Positions 1 to 9,290 of a stretch of DNA of 64,000 nucleotides are shown here, piece by piece. This stretch comes from Rhizobium sp. BT03 (lineage in GTDB: Bacteria; Pseudomonadota; Alphaproteobacteria; Rhizobiales; Rhizobiaceae). The DNA lies in assembly GCF_030053155.1 (NCBI RefSeq), contig NZ_CP125640.1:3818001-3882000 (forward strand), written 5' to 3'. Under the pieces are notes generated by a model, which worked only from the letters and a program-made list of their open reading frames with translations, was not told the DNA's origin and searched no databases. The position numbers and the translations under genes were made by a program. Position 1 is the stretch's first letter. Each line of letters begins with the position of its first letter.

Positions 1-2
1 TC

Positions 3-467
3 GATTTCGTGCTCGAGGCCCCCTGCGCGACCTGGCGCGAATGCATGTCGCTGCGCAGGCGCACGGATGTGCCGATCATCTTCGACGAACTGGCGACCGA
101 CGATGCGACGATCGCCCAGCTCCTCAGCGACGACGCCGCCGAAGGCATCGGCCTGAAGATCTCCAAGAATGGCGGGCTGACCCGCGGCCGCCGGCATCGC
201 GATATCTCGGTCGCCGCCGGCTACACCGTCAGCGTCCAGGAAACGACGGGCTCGGACATCGCCTTCGCGGCCATCGTCCATCTCGGCCAGACGGTGCCGG
301 AAAAGAACCTGCGCTGCGTGCTCGAATGCCGGGACATCGTCAAGCTCAAGACCGCCGACGGCGATTTTACGGTGCGTAACGGCCGGGTCACCGCCCCCAC
401 AGCACCGGGCCTCGGCATCACGCCCCGCCTCGAAGCGCTGGGAGTGCCCGTGGCGAGCTACTTCTAA
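3..467 (+). CDS. Enolase-superfamily (muconate-lactonizing-like) dehydratase or epimerase, C-terminal part
   Basis: The gene runs in from the left edge, so only about 154 C-terminal residues are visible. An acidic FDEL segment, the LKISKNGG segment that carries the KxxK-type catalytic lysine, and a late ETTGSDIA stretch are the usual C-terminal barrel features of the mandelate racemase/muconate-lactonizing branch. The family abstracts an alpha proton next to a carboxylate. Some rhizobial members act on hydroxyproline, hydroxyproline betaine or cis-3-hydroxyproline. The next gene is an OpuAC-type betaine/proline-binding protein, which makes a proline or betaine derivative the most sensible substrate guess, but this is inference. 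The GTG at 9 is internal to the frame and is not a start. Confidence 0.8.
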   Translation, partial: DFVLEAPCATWRECMSLRRRTDVPIIFDELATDDATIAQLLSDDAAEGIGLKISKNGGLTRGRRHRDISVAAGYTVSVQETTGSDIAFAAIVHLGQTVPEKNLRCVLECRDIVKLKTADGDFTVRNGRVTAPTAPGLGITPRLEALGVPVASYF

Positions 468-519
468 ACAGGGATACGGCGCCCTGTCTTATCGACGCCG
501 TAAAGAAGAGGGAACGAAA

Positions 520-1521
520 ATGAAAAAACTGCTTGCATCCACATGTCTGCTGGCCGGCCTTGCCGGCTTCGCATCGCTTTCTCATGCGGCCGAATGCGGC
601 GACGTCGTCCTGGCCGTCCATAATGCGCAGAGCGCCGAACTCCTGACCTTCGTCGACAAGTTCATCCTCGAAAACGGTTACGGCTGCAATGTCGAGACCG
701 TTCCCGGCGATACGGTGCCGACCACGACGTCGATGGTGGAGAAGAGCGAGCCCGACGTCTCGTCCGAAACCTGGGTCGACCTGCTGCCGGAGATCGTTCC
801 GCGCGGCGTCCAGGAAGGCAAGATCGTCTTTGGCGCGCCGGCGCTTCCCGACGGCGGCATTCAGGGCTGGTGGATCCCCAAATATCTGGCCGACGCCCAT
901 CCCGACATCAAGACCGTCGAGGACGCTCTTGCCCATCCCGAACTCTTTCCCGATCAGGAAGACCCGAGCAAGGGTGCGATCTTCAACGGCGCTGAAGGCT
1001 GGGGCGCGACCGTCGTCACGACACAGCTGTTCAAGGCGTACAAGGCGGCCGACAAGGGCTTCACCCTGATGAACCCGGGCTCGGCAGCCGGCCTCGACGG
1101 CGCGATCGCCAAGGCTTATGAGCGCAAGCAGGGCTTCATCACCTATTACTGGGCGCCGACGGCTTTGCTCGGCAAATATCAATTGGTGAAGCTGAAGCAG
1201 AATGGTTCGGCCGATCCCGTCGAATGGAAGCGCTGCATCACCAACCTTGCCTGCCCCGATCCGAAGGTCGCTGACTGGCCGGTCGACAAGGTGATGACCG
1301 TCGTCACCAAAAAGTTTGCCGATCGCACCAGCCCCGACGTCATGGCCTATTTCAACAAGCGCGGCTGGAGCAACGACACGGTCGGCAAGATCATGGCCTG
1401 GGAAACGGAAAACCAGGGCACCGGCGAAGACGGCGCCAAGCGCTTCCTCCAGCAAGACGAAAGCATCTGGTCGCAATGGGTGCCGGCCGATGTCGCCGAG
1501 AAAATAAAGGCTGCGCTTTAA
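520..1521 (+). CDS. ABC transporter substrate-binding protein, glycine betaine/proline type (OpuAC)
   Basis: 333 residues with a clear Sec signal peptide (MKKLL, hydrophobic core, cleavage near SHAAEC). The mature part has OpuAC features: a WVDLLPE segment, GAEGWGA, and a WAPTALLGKY region with the aromatic residues typical of quaternary-amine cages. It should bind a betaine- or proline-like solute in the periplasm and deliver it to a permease/ATPase pair, neither of which is in the window. It starts 52 bases after the enolase-family gene, with GAGGG about 8 bases before the ATG, so the two are probably cotranscribed. Exact ligand unknown. Confidence 0.85.
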   Translation: MKKLLASTCLLAGLAGFASLSHAAECGDVVLAVHNAQSAELLTFVDKFILENGYGCNVETVPGDTVPTTTSMVEKSEPDVSSETWVDLLPEIVPRGVQEGKIVFGAPALPDGGIQGWWIPKYLADAHPDIKTVEDALAHPELFPDQEDPSKGAIFNGAEGWGATVVTTQLFKAYKAADKGFTLMNPGSAAGLDGAIAKAYERKQGFITYYWAPTALLGKYQLVKLKQNGSADPVEWKRCITNLACPDPKVADWPVDKVMTVVTKKFADRTSPDVMAYFNKRGWSNDTVGKIMAWETENQGTGEDGAKRFLQQDESIWSQWVPADVAEKIKAAL

Positions 1522-1545
1522 AGAACGAGGAGAAGGTCGGCGAAC

Positions 1546-1650
1546 AGCCCTTCATCCGGCTGCCGCCGCCTTCTTCCCGCCTGCGGGGAGAAGAGACATG
1601 CCGCGATCCCTCTGTTCGTTAGGTGTGTTCCTTCTCCCCGTCAGACCATA
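1546..1650. repeat. RIME-like intergenic repeat, partial copy
   Basis: The stretch has a CATCCGGCTGCCGCC block followed by a short hairpin (CCCGC-CTG-CGGGG) and a GAAGAGACATGCCGCG tail. The same ordered blocks recur at 59883-60022. It lies just after the binding-protein stop codon and may act as a transcript-end hairpin. It resembles the rhizobial RIME mosaic elements; the family assignment is from memory and was not searched. Confidence 0.6.
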
Positions 1651-1731
1651 AAGTCGAGTAGAGAATGGCTTTTGCCACAAACGCAAAATGGCCGGATGAG
1701 TGCCCGGCCATCTCTTTATAATTTCTCGCTA

Positions 1732-1862
1732 AAGCATGTCTCGCAAAAGTGTGCAGCAGTTTTGCGATAAAGACATGCGTAAAAACAAAGACCTAAAGCG
1801 TGACAAGCGAATCTGAAAGATCGCGACACGCTTTAAGGAAAGCGCATCGCGCTTTCCTAAGA
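1732..1862 (-). repeat. Dispersed palindromic repeat, copy A (reverse orientation)
   Basis: Read on the minus strand this holds the blocks TAAAGCGTGTCGCGATC, GATTCGC, TTTACGCATGTC, and CACACTTTTGCGAGACATGC. The same blocks in the same order occur at 13612-13804 and 40486-40672, and the last block alone at 16092-16127. It lies between the convergent binding-protein and iolG-like genes. This copy lacks the internal tandem unit seen in copies B and D. Confidence 0.75.
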
Positions 1863-1885
1863 CCGATTTCGATCGAGCCGATGCG

Positions 1886-2878
1886 TCACCCAACCTTGAC
1901 CAGCTTGCCTTCCTTGACCGACTGCACCGCCGCATCGGCGAGCACCAGAGCCGCCAGGCCATCGGCGCCCGACGGCGAGATCTTCGTGCCCTTTTCGATC
2001 GCGGCGATGAAGGCGGCGATTTCGTTGGCGTAGGCTTCGGTGTAGCGGGTCATGAAGAAATCATGCAGCGGCGGGCGGGTGTAGCCGTCGCCGTTGGCCA
2101 CTTCGATCGACACCGGGCGCTGGTTTTCGGCAGCCGCCATGCCCTTGGCGCCATGCACTTCGATGCGCTGGTCGTAGCCGTAGGTGGCGCGGCGGGAGTT
2201 GGAGATGACGGCCTGCTTGCCGGATTTGGTCTGCAGGATCACCGAGACGCTGTCATAGTCGCCGGCTTCGCCGATCGCCTTGTCGACCAGCACGGCAGCG
2301 GTCGCCAGCACCGAGACCGGCTCTTCGCCGAGCAGGAAGCGGGCCATGTCGAAATCGTGGATCGTCATGTCGCGGAAGATGCCGCCCGAGCGCTTGATGT
2401 AATCGACCGGCGGGGCGCCGGGGTCGCGCGAGGTGATCGTCACCATTTCGACATCGCCGATCTTGCCGTCGTCGATGACCTTGCGCACCGCCATGAAATG
2501 CGGGTCGAAGCGGCGGTTGAAGCCGACCATCAGCTTGGCGCCGGTCTCTTCCACCACCTTGATGCAGGCCTTGACGCGGGAAACGTCGAGATCGATCGGC
2601 TTTTCGCAGAAGATCGCCTTGCCGGCGCGGGCGAAGCGCTCGATCAGGTCGGCATGCGTGTCGGTCGGCGTGCAGATGACGACGGCGTCGATATCCTTGG
2701 CGGCCTCGATCGCCTCGATGGTGCGGACCTCGCAGCCATAGGCCGAAGCGATGGCCTCGGCTGCCTGCGGGAAGGCGTCGGCGACCGCGACCAGCGTCGC
2801 ATTGGCGTCGCCGCTGACGGCTTTCGCATGAACCTTGCCGATGCGGCCGGCGCCGAGAAGACCAAATCTCACTGTCAT
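1886..2878 (-). CDS. iolG: Inositol 2-dehydrogenase-like oxidoreductase (Gfo/Idh/MocA family)
   Basis: 330 residues, the usual length of rhizobial IolG/IdhA. The N-terminal Rossmann fold has GLLGAGRIG (about residues 6-14). It is followed by the CEKPI lysine motif, GFNRRFDPHF, and HDFDMARFLLG, which supplies the catalytic Asp/His region. It should oxidise myo-inositol (or a close sugar/inositol) with NAD+ in the cytoplasm. The frame stays open upstream to 2962, but the ATG at 2878 follows a strong AGGGAGG site and fits the family N-terminus. No other iol genes are nearby, so a different polyol substrate is possible. Confidence 0.85.
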   Translation of the reverse strand: MTVRFGLLGAGRIGKVHAKAVSGDANATLVAVADAFPQAAEAIASAYGCEVRTIEAIEAAKDIDAVVICTPTDTHADLIERFARAGKAIFCEKPIDLDVSRVKACIKVVEETGAKLMVGFNRRFDPHFMAVRKVIDDGKIGDVEMVTITSRDPGAPPVDYIKRSGGIFRDMTIHDFDMARFLLGEEPVSVLATAAVLVDKAIGEAGDYDSVSVILQTKSGKQAVISNSRRATYGYDQRIEVHGAKGMAAAENQRPVSIEVANGDGYTRPPLHDFFMTRYTEAYANEIAAFIAAIEKGTKISPSGADGLAALVLADAAVQSVKEGKLVKVG

Positions 2879-3076
2879 AGCAACCTCCCTTGAATTCGGA
2901 ACAAATAAACCGAATTGCCAAAAATCTGGAATTTTCATTCCATCTTCTCTGCGTCGCGTCAAGCCCGCGGCTCTTTCACATTTGCAAGATTCGAACTAAA
3001 GACAAGCGCGACACAGGCCATGAGCAGTGCGGCACATGCCAGGGGCATGTGCGATATATTTGACCGCGGGGCAAAG

Positions 3077-3376
3077 ATGCAACTGATTGATCCGAACCAT
3101 CCGGCATACCGGCGCCTTTGGGTGCGCGTCGCCATCGTTGCCGTCTGCTTCGGCTGGGCGGCGTTCGAGATTGTCGGCGGCGATCCCTTCTGGGCGGTGC
3201 TGTCGGCCGCGGCGGGCGCCTATTCCTTCTATATGCTGTTCTGGACCTTCAATCCGCAGCCTGAGGTCGCCGCGCCGGCGGCTGAGCCTGACGCCGATGA
3301 CGAGGACGAGCCTGCGGAGATATCCCCCGCGGAGATATCCGCGGAAAAGCCCACCAAGCAGGCAGACCAGGACTAG
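3077..3376 (+). CDS. Small inner-membrane protein of unknown function
   Basis: 99 residues. Two hydrophobic segments (about 13-30 and 37-56) are separated by a short GGDPF turn. A strongly acidic, proline/alanine-rich C-terminal tail (about 60-99) probably faces the cytoplasm. The ATG at 3077 was chosen because hydrophobicity and composition become protein-like only after it, although the frame is open from 2915. The stop abuts, with no spare base, the stop of the convergent gene at 3377. I do not recognise the family. Confidence 0.65.
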   Translation: MQLIDPNHPAYRRLWVRVAIVAVCFGWAAFEIVGGDPFWAVLSAAAGAYSFYMLFWTFNPQPEVAAPAAEPDADDEDEPAEISPAEISAEKPTKQADQD

Positions 3377-3841
3377 TCAGCGGCCCAATCGCCGCAGCGC
3401 CTCGTCGATCAGCAGATTGGCGAGCATCATCCGCTTCGTCGCATTGTCACGGAAGGGCAGGGCGATGCCGTCAGGATGGTTCAAGCGGGCGAAGGCGCGG
3501 CGCTTTTCGCGCAGCGTCAGCGGCGTATCTTCCGCCGAGATCGCCAGTTCGGCGGCAACCTCCTGCGGCGTCGTGCGGGTGAGATGTTCAGGCATGACAG
3601 GGGTGGGCGCGGCCGCCGGGCTCTCCGCGATCGCAACGGCCGCATCGAGATCCAGATTGTCGAAATAGGCTTCGCCGATCCGCCGCGAGGCGACCGAGAC
3701 ACCCTCCATGACATCGAAGGCAAAGCCGGTGCCGAGGCCGGCCACCCGGTGGGCGGCCGGCGCTTCGGCCTCGTCGGCCGTCTCGTCCTCGGCCTTCAGC
3801 CGCTCGAGCACTGATTGAAAGACCGACTGTCCGAACAGCAT
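3377..3841 (-). CDS. J-domain-like protein, function unknown
   Basis: 154 residues. The C-terminal part (about 105-152) reads LREKRRAFARLNHPDG, then a short loop and a helix ending IDEALRRL. This matches helix II, the HPD loop and helix III of DnaJ domains, so it may be a DnaK/HscA co-chaperone fragment. The N-terminal two thirds is acidic and has no recognisable domain; there is no Gly/Phe or zinc region. The J-domain is C-terminal, the reverse of classical DnaJ. The gene is convergent with the small membrane protein at 3077. The HPD match is clear by eye; the function is inferred. Confidence 0.6.
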   Translation of the reverse strand: MLFGQSVFQSVLERLKAEDETADEAEAPAAHRVAGLGTGFAFDVMEGVSVASRRIGEAYFDNLDLDAAVAIAESPAAAPTPVMPEHLTRTTPQEVAAELAISAEDTPLTLREKRRAFARLNHPDGIALPFRDNATKRMMLANLLIDEALRRLGR

Positions 3842-3897
3842 CCCGCATCCTCAAGAGCATCCCGCTGGAAACACCCGACGTGCTCTAATTTTTTCAC

Positions 3898-3943
3898 GCA
3901 ATTTCCGGACGCAAAAACCGCTGCGGATTTTTGCCGGAATTGC
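3898..3943. repeat. Intergenic palindrome (rhizobial type)
   Basis: Nested inverted repeat: GCAATTTCCGG pairs with CCGGAATTGC, and inside it GCAAAAAC-C pairs with GGATTTTTGC across a CGCTGC centre. It sits between the J-domain-like gene and the LysR gene and could form a stable hairpin in RNA from either strand. It differs in sequence from the copy A-D family. Confidence 0.7.
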
Positions 3944-3988
3944 TCCGGCGCGCATTAAGACCGGGCAAGATGGCGCCGGGCTTGCGGC

Positions 3989-4993
3989 CTATTCCGCCTG
4001 CTTCCGGCTCTCCTCCAGAATCATGTCATAGAGCAGCCTGGCGCTCGGCGGCAGCGCCCGTTCGCTCGCCGCGATCAGGCTGTAGGGTTTGACGTTGATG
4101 TCGAAATCGATCGGCAGCACGCGCACATCGGCGGCCTTGGCGCCCTGGCCGGCAAGGAAATGGGCGACGTCGACGGCGACGGGGGCGATCGCATCGGTTT
4201 CGCAGACGATGGCGCAGGTGAGCAGCAGCGAGGAGGTGTTGACGATATTCTCCGGCAGCGCCACGCCGCGCGCCAGGAAAATGTCTTCGATCGTGCGGCG
4301 CAGCAGCGTGCCCGGCGGCTGGAACACCCAGTCGTAACCCCTGACGTCGGCAAGGCTGCTCACCTTCTGCTTCAGCAGCGGATGGCTCTTGCGCACGATC
4401 AGGCAGGCCCGCTCGATGCCGATCTCCGTCACCTCGAACAGGCGCGGGTTGAGGTCATCAGGGATGCGGCCGATGATGAAGTCATGGCGGGCGGCGAGCA
4501 GCTCGCGGGCGAGCACATTGCTGGTCTCCACCTGGATGTTGATCTCGATGCCGGGATAGGCCTTGCGCACCTTGTTGATCGCCGGCACGACCAGGCTCAT
4601 GGCCGGCGCCGTCACCGCGCCGATGAAGACCGAGCCGCCCTTGCCGCTCTTCAGTTCGCCGATCTCGCGGCTCGCCTCGCGCAGCTCCAGCAGGATTTTT
4701 CGCGCGCGTCTCGCAAGGGCCGCGCCGAAGGTCGTCAGCACCACGCCGCGGGCCACGCGCTCATAGAGCTGCGTCTTGGTGATCGATTCCATTTCGGACA
4801 GCATGCGCGATGCGGCGGGCTGCGAGATGTTGAGGACTTCCGCAGCTGCGGAAATCTGTCCGCTATCTTCGATTGCGACGATCATCCGCAGGTGATTCAG
4901 CTTAAGTCCTGCACGTAAAAGGCTGTCATCGCCGAAATTATCACTGTGGATATCGACGTGGTCCATCGAAATGGGCTCGGAAACAATCGTCAT
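3989..4993 (-). CDS. gbpR: LysR-family regulator of the chvE operon (GbpR-like)
   Basis: 334 residues from the ATG at 4993, preceded by GAGGAGG; the frame is open to 5023. An N-terminal winged helix-turn-helix (about 33-92, with GQISAAAEVLNISQPAASRML) is followed by a LysR substrate-binding domain. It diverges from chvE across 271 bases, the same arrangement as gbpR-chvE in Agrobacterium. There GbpR activates chvE in response to galactose, arabinose and related sugars. LysR proteins normally bind the shared promoter and repress themselves. Identity as GbpR rests on this neighbourhood and domain type. Confidence 0.85.
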   Translation of the reverse strand: MTIVSEPISMDHVDIHSDNFGDDSLLRAGLKLNHLRMIVAIEDSGQISAAAEVLNISQPAASRMLSEMESITKTQLYERVARGVVLTTFGAALARRARKILLELREASREIGELKSGKGGSVFIGAVTAPAMSLVVPAINKVRKAYPGIEINIQVETSNVLARELLAARHDFIIGRIPDDLNPRLFEVTEIGIERACLIVRKSHPLLKQKVSSLADVRGYDWVFQPPGTLLRRTIEDIFLARGVALPENIVNTSSLLLTCAIVCETDAIAPVAVDVAHFLAGQGAKAADVRVLPIDFDINVKPYSLIAASERALPPSARLLYDMILEESRKQAE

Positions 4994-5264
4994 GGTTGCA
5001 GCCTCCTCGCTGCGCTCCATCAAAAGTAATACTTTTTAACGATATACCAAAATTGTTATGCACTTTACCAGTTATTCTATTTGACAGTTATAGGAATCCA
5101 TACCAGTTTGCCGCCGTGTGCTGGTTGGCACTCAACACGTGTGAGATCGTGGAGGAGACCTACTTCGTTTCTCACCATCTGAAGTAACTATCCAATACGG
5201 AACCTGCCACAGTTTCGGGGCGGGCGATTTTTCGTCCGCTGCTCTATTAACAAGGGAGAGAGAA

Positions 5265-6329
5265 ATGAAGTCCATTATCTCATTGATGGCTGCGGCTGCC
5301 TTCGGCGTCGCTTCGTTCGTTGCACCGGCAATGGCCGCCGACAAGGGCACCGTCGGCATTGCCATGCCGACCAAGGCTTCGGCCCGCTGGATCGACGACG
5401 GCAACAACATCGTCAAGCAGCTCGAAGCTGCCGGTTACGCCACGGACCTGCAGTATGGCGACGACGACATTCCGAACCAGCTTTCGCAGATCGAAAACAT
5501 GGTCACCAAGGGCGCCAAGGTTCTGGTCATCGCTTCGATCGACGGCACGACGCTTTCCGACGTTCTGCAGAAGGCTCATGACGCCGGCATCAAGGTCATC
5601 GCTTATGACCGTCTGATCCGTGATTCGGGCAATGTCGATTACTACGCGACCTTCGACAACTTCCAGGTCGGCGTTCTGCAGGCAAACTCCATCGTCGACG
5701 GCCTCGGCCTCAAGGATGGCAAGGGCCCGTTCAACATCGAACTGTTCGGCGGTTCGCCGGACGACAACAACGCCTTCTTCTTCTACGATGGCGCAATGTC
5801 CGTCCTGCAGCCCTACATCGACTCGGGCAAGCTCGTCGTGAAGTCCGGCCAGACCGGCATGGACAAGGTCGGCACCCTGCGTTGGGATCCGGCAACGGCC
5901 CAGGCCCGCATGGACAACCTGCTCTCGGCTAACTACACCGACGCCAAGGTCGACGCCGTTCTGTCGCCTTACGACGGTCTGTCGATCGGTATCATCTCCT
6001 CGCTGAAGGGAGTTGGTTACGGTACGGCTGCTCAGCCGCTGCCGATCGTCACCGGCCAGGACGCTGAAATCCCGTCAGTCAAGTCGATCATCGCCGGCGA
6101 ACAGCACTCGACGATCTTCAAGGACACCCGCGAACTCGCCAAGGTCACTGTTGCCATGGTCGATGCCGTCATGTCCGGCAAGGAGCCTGAGGTCAACGAC
6201 ACCAAGACCTACGACAACGGCGTCAAGGTCGTTCCGTCCTACCTGCTGAAGCCGGTTGCCGTCGACAAGACCAACTACAAGCAGATCCTCGTCGACAGCG
6301 GTTACTACTCTGAAGACAAGCTGAAGTAA
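5265..6329 (+). CDS. chvE: Periplasmic multiple-sugar-binding protein ChvE
   Basis: 354 residues, the length known for Agrobacterium ChvE. It has a Sec signal peptide (cleavage near AMAAD) and a two-lobed periplasmic binding protein type 1 fold: [13 protein letters not shown] at the start, VIAYDRLI in the hinge region, [11 protein letters not shown] and [11 protein letters not shown] later. It binds galactose, arabinose, xylose or glucose for the GguAB transporter. In Agrobacterium it also presents sugar to the VirA kinase. A strong AGGGAGAG site precedes the ATG. It is the first gene of the operon and is followed by a hairpin that can raise its yield over the transporter genes. Confidence 0.93.
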   Translation: MKSIISLMAAAAFGVASFVAPAMAADKGTVGIAMPTKASARWIDDGNNIVKQLEAAGYATDLQYGDDDIPNQLSQIENMVTKGAKVLVIASIDGTTLSDVLQKAHDAGIKVIAYDRLIRDSGNVDYYATFDNFQVGVLQANSIVDGLGLKDGKGPFNIELFGGSPDDNNAFFFYDGAMSVLQPYIDSGKLVVKSGQTGMDKVGTLRWDPATAQARMDNLLSANYTDAKVDAVLSPYDGLSIGIISSLKGVGYGTAAQPLPIVTGQDAEIPSVKSIIAGEQHSTIFKDTRELAKVTVAMVDAVMSGKEPEVNDTKTYDNGVKVVPSYLLKPVAVDKTNYKQILVDSGYYSEDKLK

Positions 6330-6345
6330 GACGTTAAGCAGGAGG

Positions 6346-6371
6346 CCGGAACCCGCGCTTGCGGGTTCCGG
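6346..6371 (+). terminator. Intercistronic hairpin after chvE
   Basis: Perfect 11-bp stem CCGGAACCCGC / GCGGGTTCCGG with a GCTT loop, followed by a short mixed T-rich stretch. Such hairpins behind binding-protein genes stabilise the upstream message or terminate part of transcription. Confidence 0.8.
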
Positions 6372-6428
6372 TCTTCGATTTTATGATCGCCAAGCCGCTT
6401 GGCGGCTCACGGCGCTGGAACTTTGACT

Positions 6429-7967
6429 ATGGACAATACCATCCTCGAAATGCGGAGCATCACCAAGACGTTCCCGGGCGTCAAGGCGCTGGAGAACGTG
6501 AACCTCAAGGTTCGCAAGGGTGAAATTCACGCATTGGTCGGCGAAAACGGGGCCGGCAAATCGACCCTGATGAAAGTCCTATCGGGCGTCTACCCCACCG
6601 GAAGTTATGACGGCGACATCGTCTATGAAGGCGAGACGCGCAACTTCAAGGTCCTGAAGGATTCCGAAGAAATCGGCATCGTCATCATTCACCAGGAACT
6701 GGCGCTGGTGCCGTTGCTGTCGATCGGCGAGAACATCTTCCTCGGCAACGAGAATGCCAAGAGCGGCGTCATCAGCTGGGACGAGACGTTCAATCGCACC
6801 AAGCAGCTGCTCAAGAAGGTCGGCCTGTCGGAATCTCCGAACACGCTGGTGACCGACATCGGCGTCGGCAAGCAGCAACTGGTCGAGATCGCCAAGGCGC
6901 TGTCGAAGAGCGTCAAGCTGCTCATCCTCGACGAGCCCACCGCCTCGCTCAATGAAAGCGATTCCGACGCGCTACTGACGCTGCTGATGGAATTCCGCAA
7001 GCAGGGCATCACCTCGATCATCATTTCCCACAAGCTGAACGAAATCCGCAAGGTCGCCGACCAGATCACCGTTCTGCGCGACGGCATGACGGTCAAGACG
7101 CTTGACTGTCATGCGGACGAGATCAGCGAAGACATCATCATCCGCAACATGGTCGGCCGCGATCTCGAAGACCGCTACCCGCCGCGTTCGGTGCCGATCG
7201 GCGAAACCATTCTCGAAGTGAAGAACTGGAACGCCTATCACCAGCATCACCGCGACCGCCAGGTCCTGCACGATATCAACGTCACCGTCCGCAAGGGCGA
7301 AGTCGTCGGCATCGCCGGTCTGATGGGGGCGGGGCGCACCGAATTCGCCATGAGCCTGTTCGGCAAATCCTACGGGCACAAGGTGTCCGGTGAAGTGCTG
7401 ATGCATGGCAAGCCGGTCGATGTCAGCACCGTGCGCCGTGCGATCGACGCCGGTCTCGCCTATGTCACCGAAGACCGCAAGCAGCTCGGCCTGGTGCTCA
7501 ACGACACGATCCTGCACAATACGACGCTGGTCAACCTGAAGGCGGTGTCGAATGCATCGGTCATCGACAGCGTCAAGGAATCCCGGGTTGCGACCGACTA
7601 TCGCTCGAAGCTGCGCATCCGCTCTTCCAGCATTTTCCAGGAAACGGTCAATCTTTCCGGCGGAAACCAGCAGAAGGTGGTGCTGTCGAAGTGGCTGTTC
7701 TCCAATCCCGATGTTTTGATCCTCGACGAGCCGACGCGCGGCATCGACGTGGGTGCAAAATACGAAATCTATACTATCATCAATCAGCTCGCGGCTGACG
7801 GCAAAGCCGTTCTGATGATCTCGTCGGAAATGCCGGAACTTCTTGGCACCTGCGACCGCATCTACGTCATGAATGAAGGGCGTATCGTTGCGGAACTGCC
7901 GAAGGGAGAAGCGAGCCAGGAAACCATCATGCGCGCCATCATGCGCTCAGGAGAGAAGAAACAATGA
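6429..7967 (+). CDS. gguA: Sugar ABC transporter ATP-binding protein GguA
   Basis: 512 residues with two tandem ABC domains, as in the Rbs/Xyl/Mgl class of sugar importers. Domain 1 has Walker [10 protein letters not shown] (about 42-50), the variant signature GVGKQQL and Walker [11 protein letters not shown]. Domain 2 has the degenerate Walker [10 protein letters not shown], signature LSGGNQQK and Walker [11 protein letters not shown]. It powers sugar import with GguB and ChvE. The ATG at 6429 is preferred over the frame opening at 6399, since MDNTILEM leads straight into the ABC fold. It overlaps gguB by four bases (ATGA). Confidence 0.93.
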   Translation: MDNTILEMRSITKTFPGVKALENVNLKVRKGEIHALVGENGAGKSTLMKVLSGVYPTGSYDGDIVYEGETRNFKVLKDSEEIGIVIIHQELALVPLLSIGENIFLGNENAKSGVISWDETFNRTKQLLKKVGLSESPNTLVTDIGVGKQQLVEIAKALSKSVKLLILDEPTASLNESDSDALLTLLMEFRKQGITSIIISHKLNEIRKVADQITVLRDGMTVKTLDCHADEISEDIIIRNMVGRDLEDRYPPRSVPIGETILEVKNWNAYHQHHRDRQVLHDINVTVRKGEVVGIAGLMGAGRTEFAMSLFGKSYGHKVSGEVLMHGKPVDVSTVRRAIDAGLAYVTEDRKQLGLVLNDTILHNTTLVNLKAVSNASVIDSVKESRVATDYRSKLRIRSSSIFQETVNLSGGNQQKVVLSKWLFSNPDVLILDEPTRGIDVGAKYEIYTIINQLAADGKAVLMISSEMPELLGTCDRIYVMNEGRIVAELPKGEASQETIMRAIMRSGEKKQ

Positions 7968-9175
7968 CGCCGATCAATCAACCCATCGCTGAGCAAGGGC
8001 GCGTCGTCTCGATCGGAGACTACGTTCGCGGCAACATCCGGGAATACGGCATGTTCATCGCGCTGATCGCGATCATGGTGTTCTTCCAGATTTCGACCGG
8101 CGGCGTTCTCTTCAGGCCGCTCAACCTGACCAACATCATCCTGCAGAACTCGTTCATCGTCATCATGGCGCTCGGCATGCTGCTGGTTATCGTCGCCGGC
8201 CATATCGATCTTTCGGTCGGCTCGGTCGTCGGTTTCATCGGCGCCATCGCCGGGGTGATGACGGTGCAATGGCACGTCAACTATGTCCTGGCGGGTGTCG
8301 TCTGCCTTGCCATGGGCGCGCTTGTCGGCGGCGTCCAGGGTTATTTCGTCGCGTATCACAAGATCCCGTCCTTTATCGTAACACTCGCCGGCATGCTGGT
8401 CTTCCGCGGCCTGACGCTGTTCGTGATGACGGCATCGGGGACCGGTACCAGCATCGGTCCTTTCCCGCCGGAGTTCCAGCTGATCAGCATCGGCTTCCTG
8501 CCGAACCTGTTCGATATGGGCGGCATCAACTCGACCTCGATCATTCTGACCGTGATCGGCGCCGTCGCCCTGTTCTACATGGCATGGCGCAAGCGGCTCT
8601 CGAACGAGCGGCATGGCAATGACGTCGAGCCCATGGGTTTCTTCCTCGCTCAGAACATCATTGTCGCGCTCGCCATTCTGGGGCTCGGCCTCCAGCTGTC
8701 GGTCTATCGCGGCTTTCCGAACGTGCTGGTCGTCATGCTGGCCCTGGTCGCGGCCTATGCCTTCATCACCCGTCGCACGACGATCGGCCGCCGCATTTAC
8801 GCCATGGGCGGCAATGAGAAGGCGACCAAGCTTTCCGGTATCAACACCGAGCGGCTGACCTTCCTGACCTTCGCCAATATGGGACTGCTCGCCGGTCTCG
8901 CCGGCCTGATCGTGGCGCTGCGCCTCAACTCGGCGACGGCCAAGGGTGGTTTCGGTCTCGAGCTCGACGTCATCGCCGCCTGCTTCATCGGCGGCGCGTC
9001 GGCCCAGGGCGGCGTCGGCAAGGTGACGGGCGCGGTCATCGGCGCCTTGATCATGGGCATCATGAACAACGGCATGTCGATCCACGGTCTCGGCACCGAC
9101 TCGCAGCAGATGGTCAAGGGCGCGGTGCTTCTCGCCGCCGTGTTCTTCGACGTCTACAACAAGAACAAGGGCTGA
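7964..9175 (+). CDS. gguB: Sugar ABC transporter permease GguB (XylH/RbsC type)
   Basis: 403 residues, strongly hydrophobic, about ten membrane segments. It carries the family loop [12 protein letters not shown] and the C-terminal [23 protein letters not shown] stretch that is conserved in monosaccharide permeases. It forms the inner-membrane channel for sugars delivered by ChvE and energised by GguA. It is translationally coupled to gguA through the ATGA overlap. A hairpin separates it from gguC. Confidence 0.92.
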   Translation: MTPINQPIAEQGRVVSIGDYVRGNIREYGMFIALIAIMVFFQISTGGVLFRPLNLTNIILQNSFIVIMALGMLLVIVAGHIDLSVGSVVGFIGAIAGVMTVQWHVNYVLAGVVCLAMGALVGGVQGYFVAYHKIPSFIVTLAGMLVFRGLTLFVMTASGTGTSIGPFPPEFQLISIGFLPNLFDMGGINSTSIILTVIGAVALFYMAWRKRLSNERHGNDVEPMGFFLAQNIIVALAILGLGLQLSVYRGFPNVLVVMLALVAAYAFITRRTTIGRRIYAMGGNEKATKLSGINTERLTFLTFANMGLLAGLAGLIVALRLNSATAKGGFGLELDVIAACFIGGASAQGGVGKVTGAVIGALIMGIMNNGMSIHGLGTDSQQMVKGAVLLAAVFFDVYNKNKG

Positions 9176-9221
9176 GCGCTTAAGCGCAGCCCCGCATTCG
9201 CAGTTATATGAGTGATCAATT

Positions 9222-9241
9222 CCGGCTCCTGATGGAGCCGG
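9222..9241 (+). terminator. Intercistronic hairpin between gguB and gguC
   Basis: Perfect 8-bp stem CCGGCTCC / GGAGCCGG with a TGAT loop, lying between the gguB stop and the gguC start, with no T run. It more likely protects message ends or tunes expression than acts as a full terminator. Confidence 0.65.
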
Positions 9242-9290
9242 ACAGGCGGAGCTTTTCCTGGTCTTCGCCGGAACGAGAAGGATCGAAGTC

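Noticed and set aside
5081..5110. TTGACA at 5081 as the chvE or gbpR promoter -35
   Set aside because: No acceptable -10 at a 16-18 base spacing; a positively controlled promoter may be weak, but the match alone is not enough to annotate.
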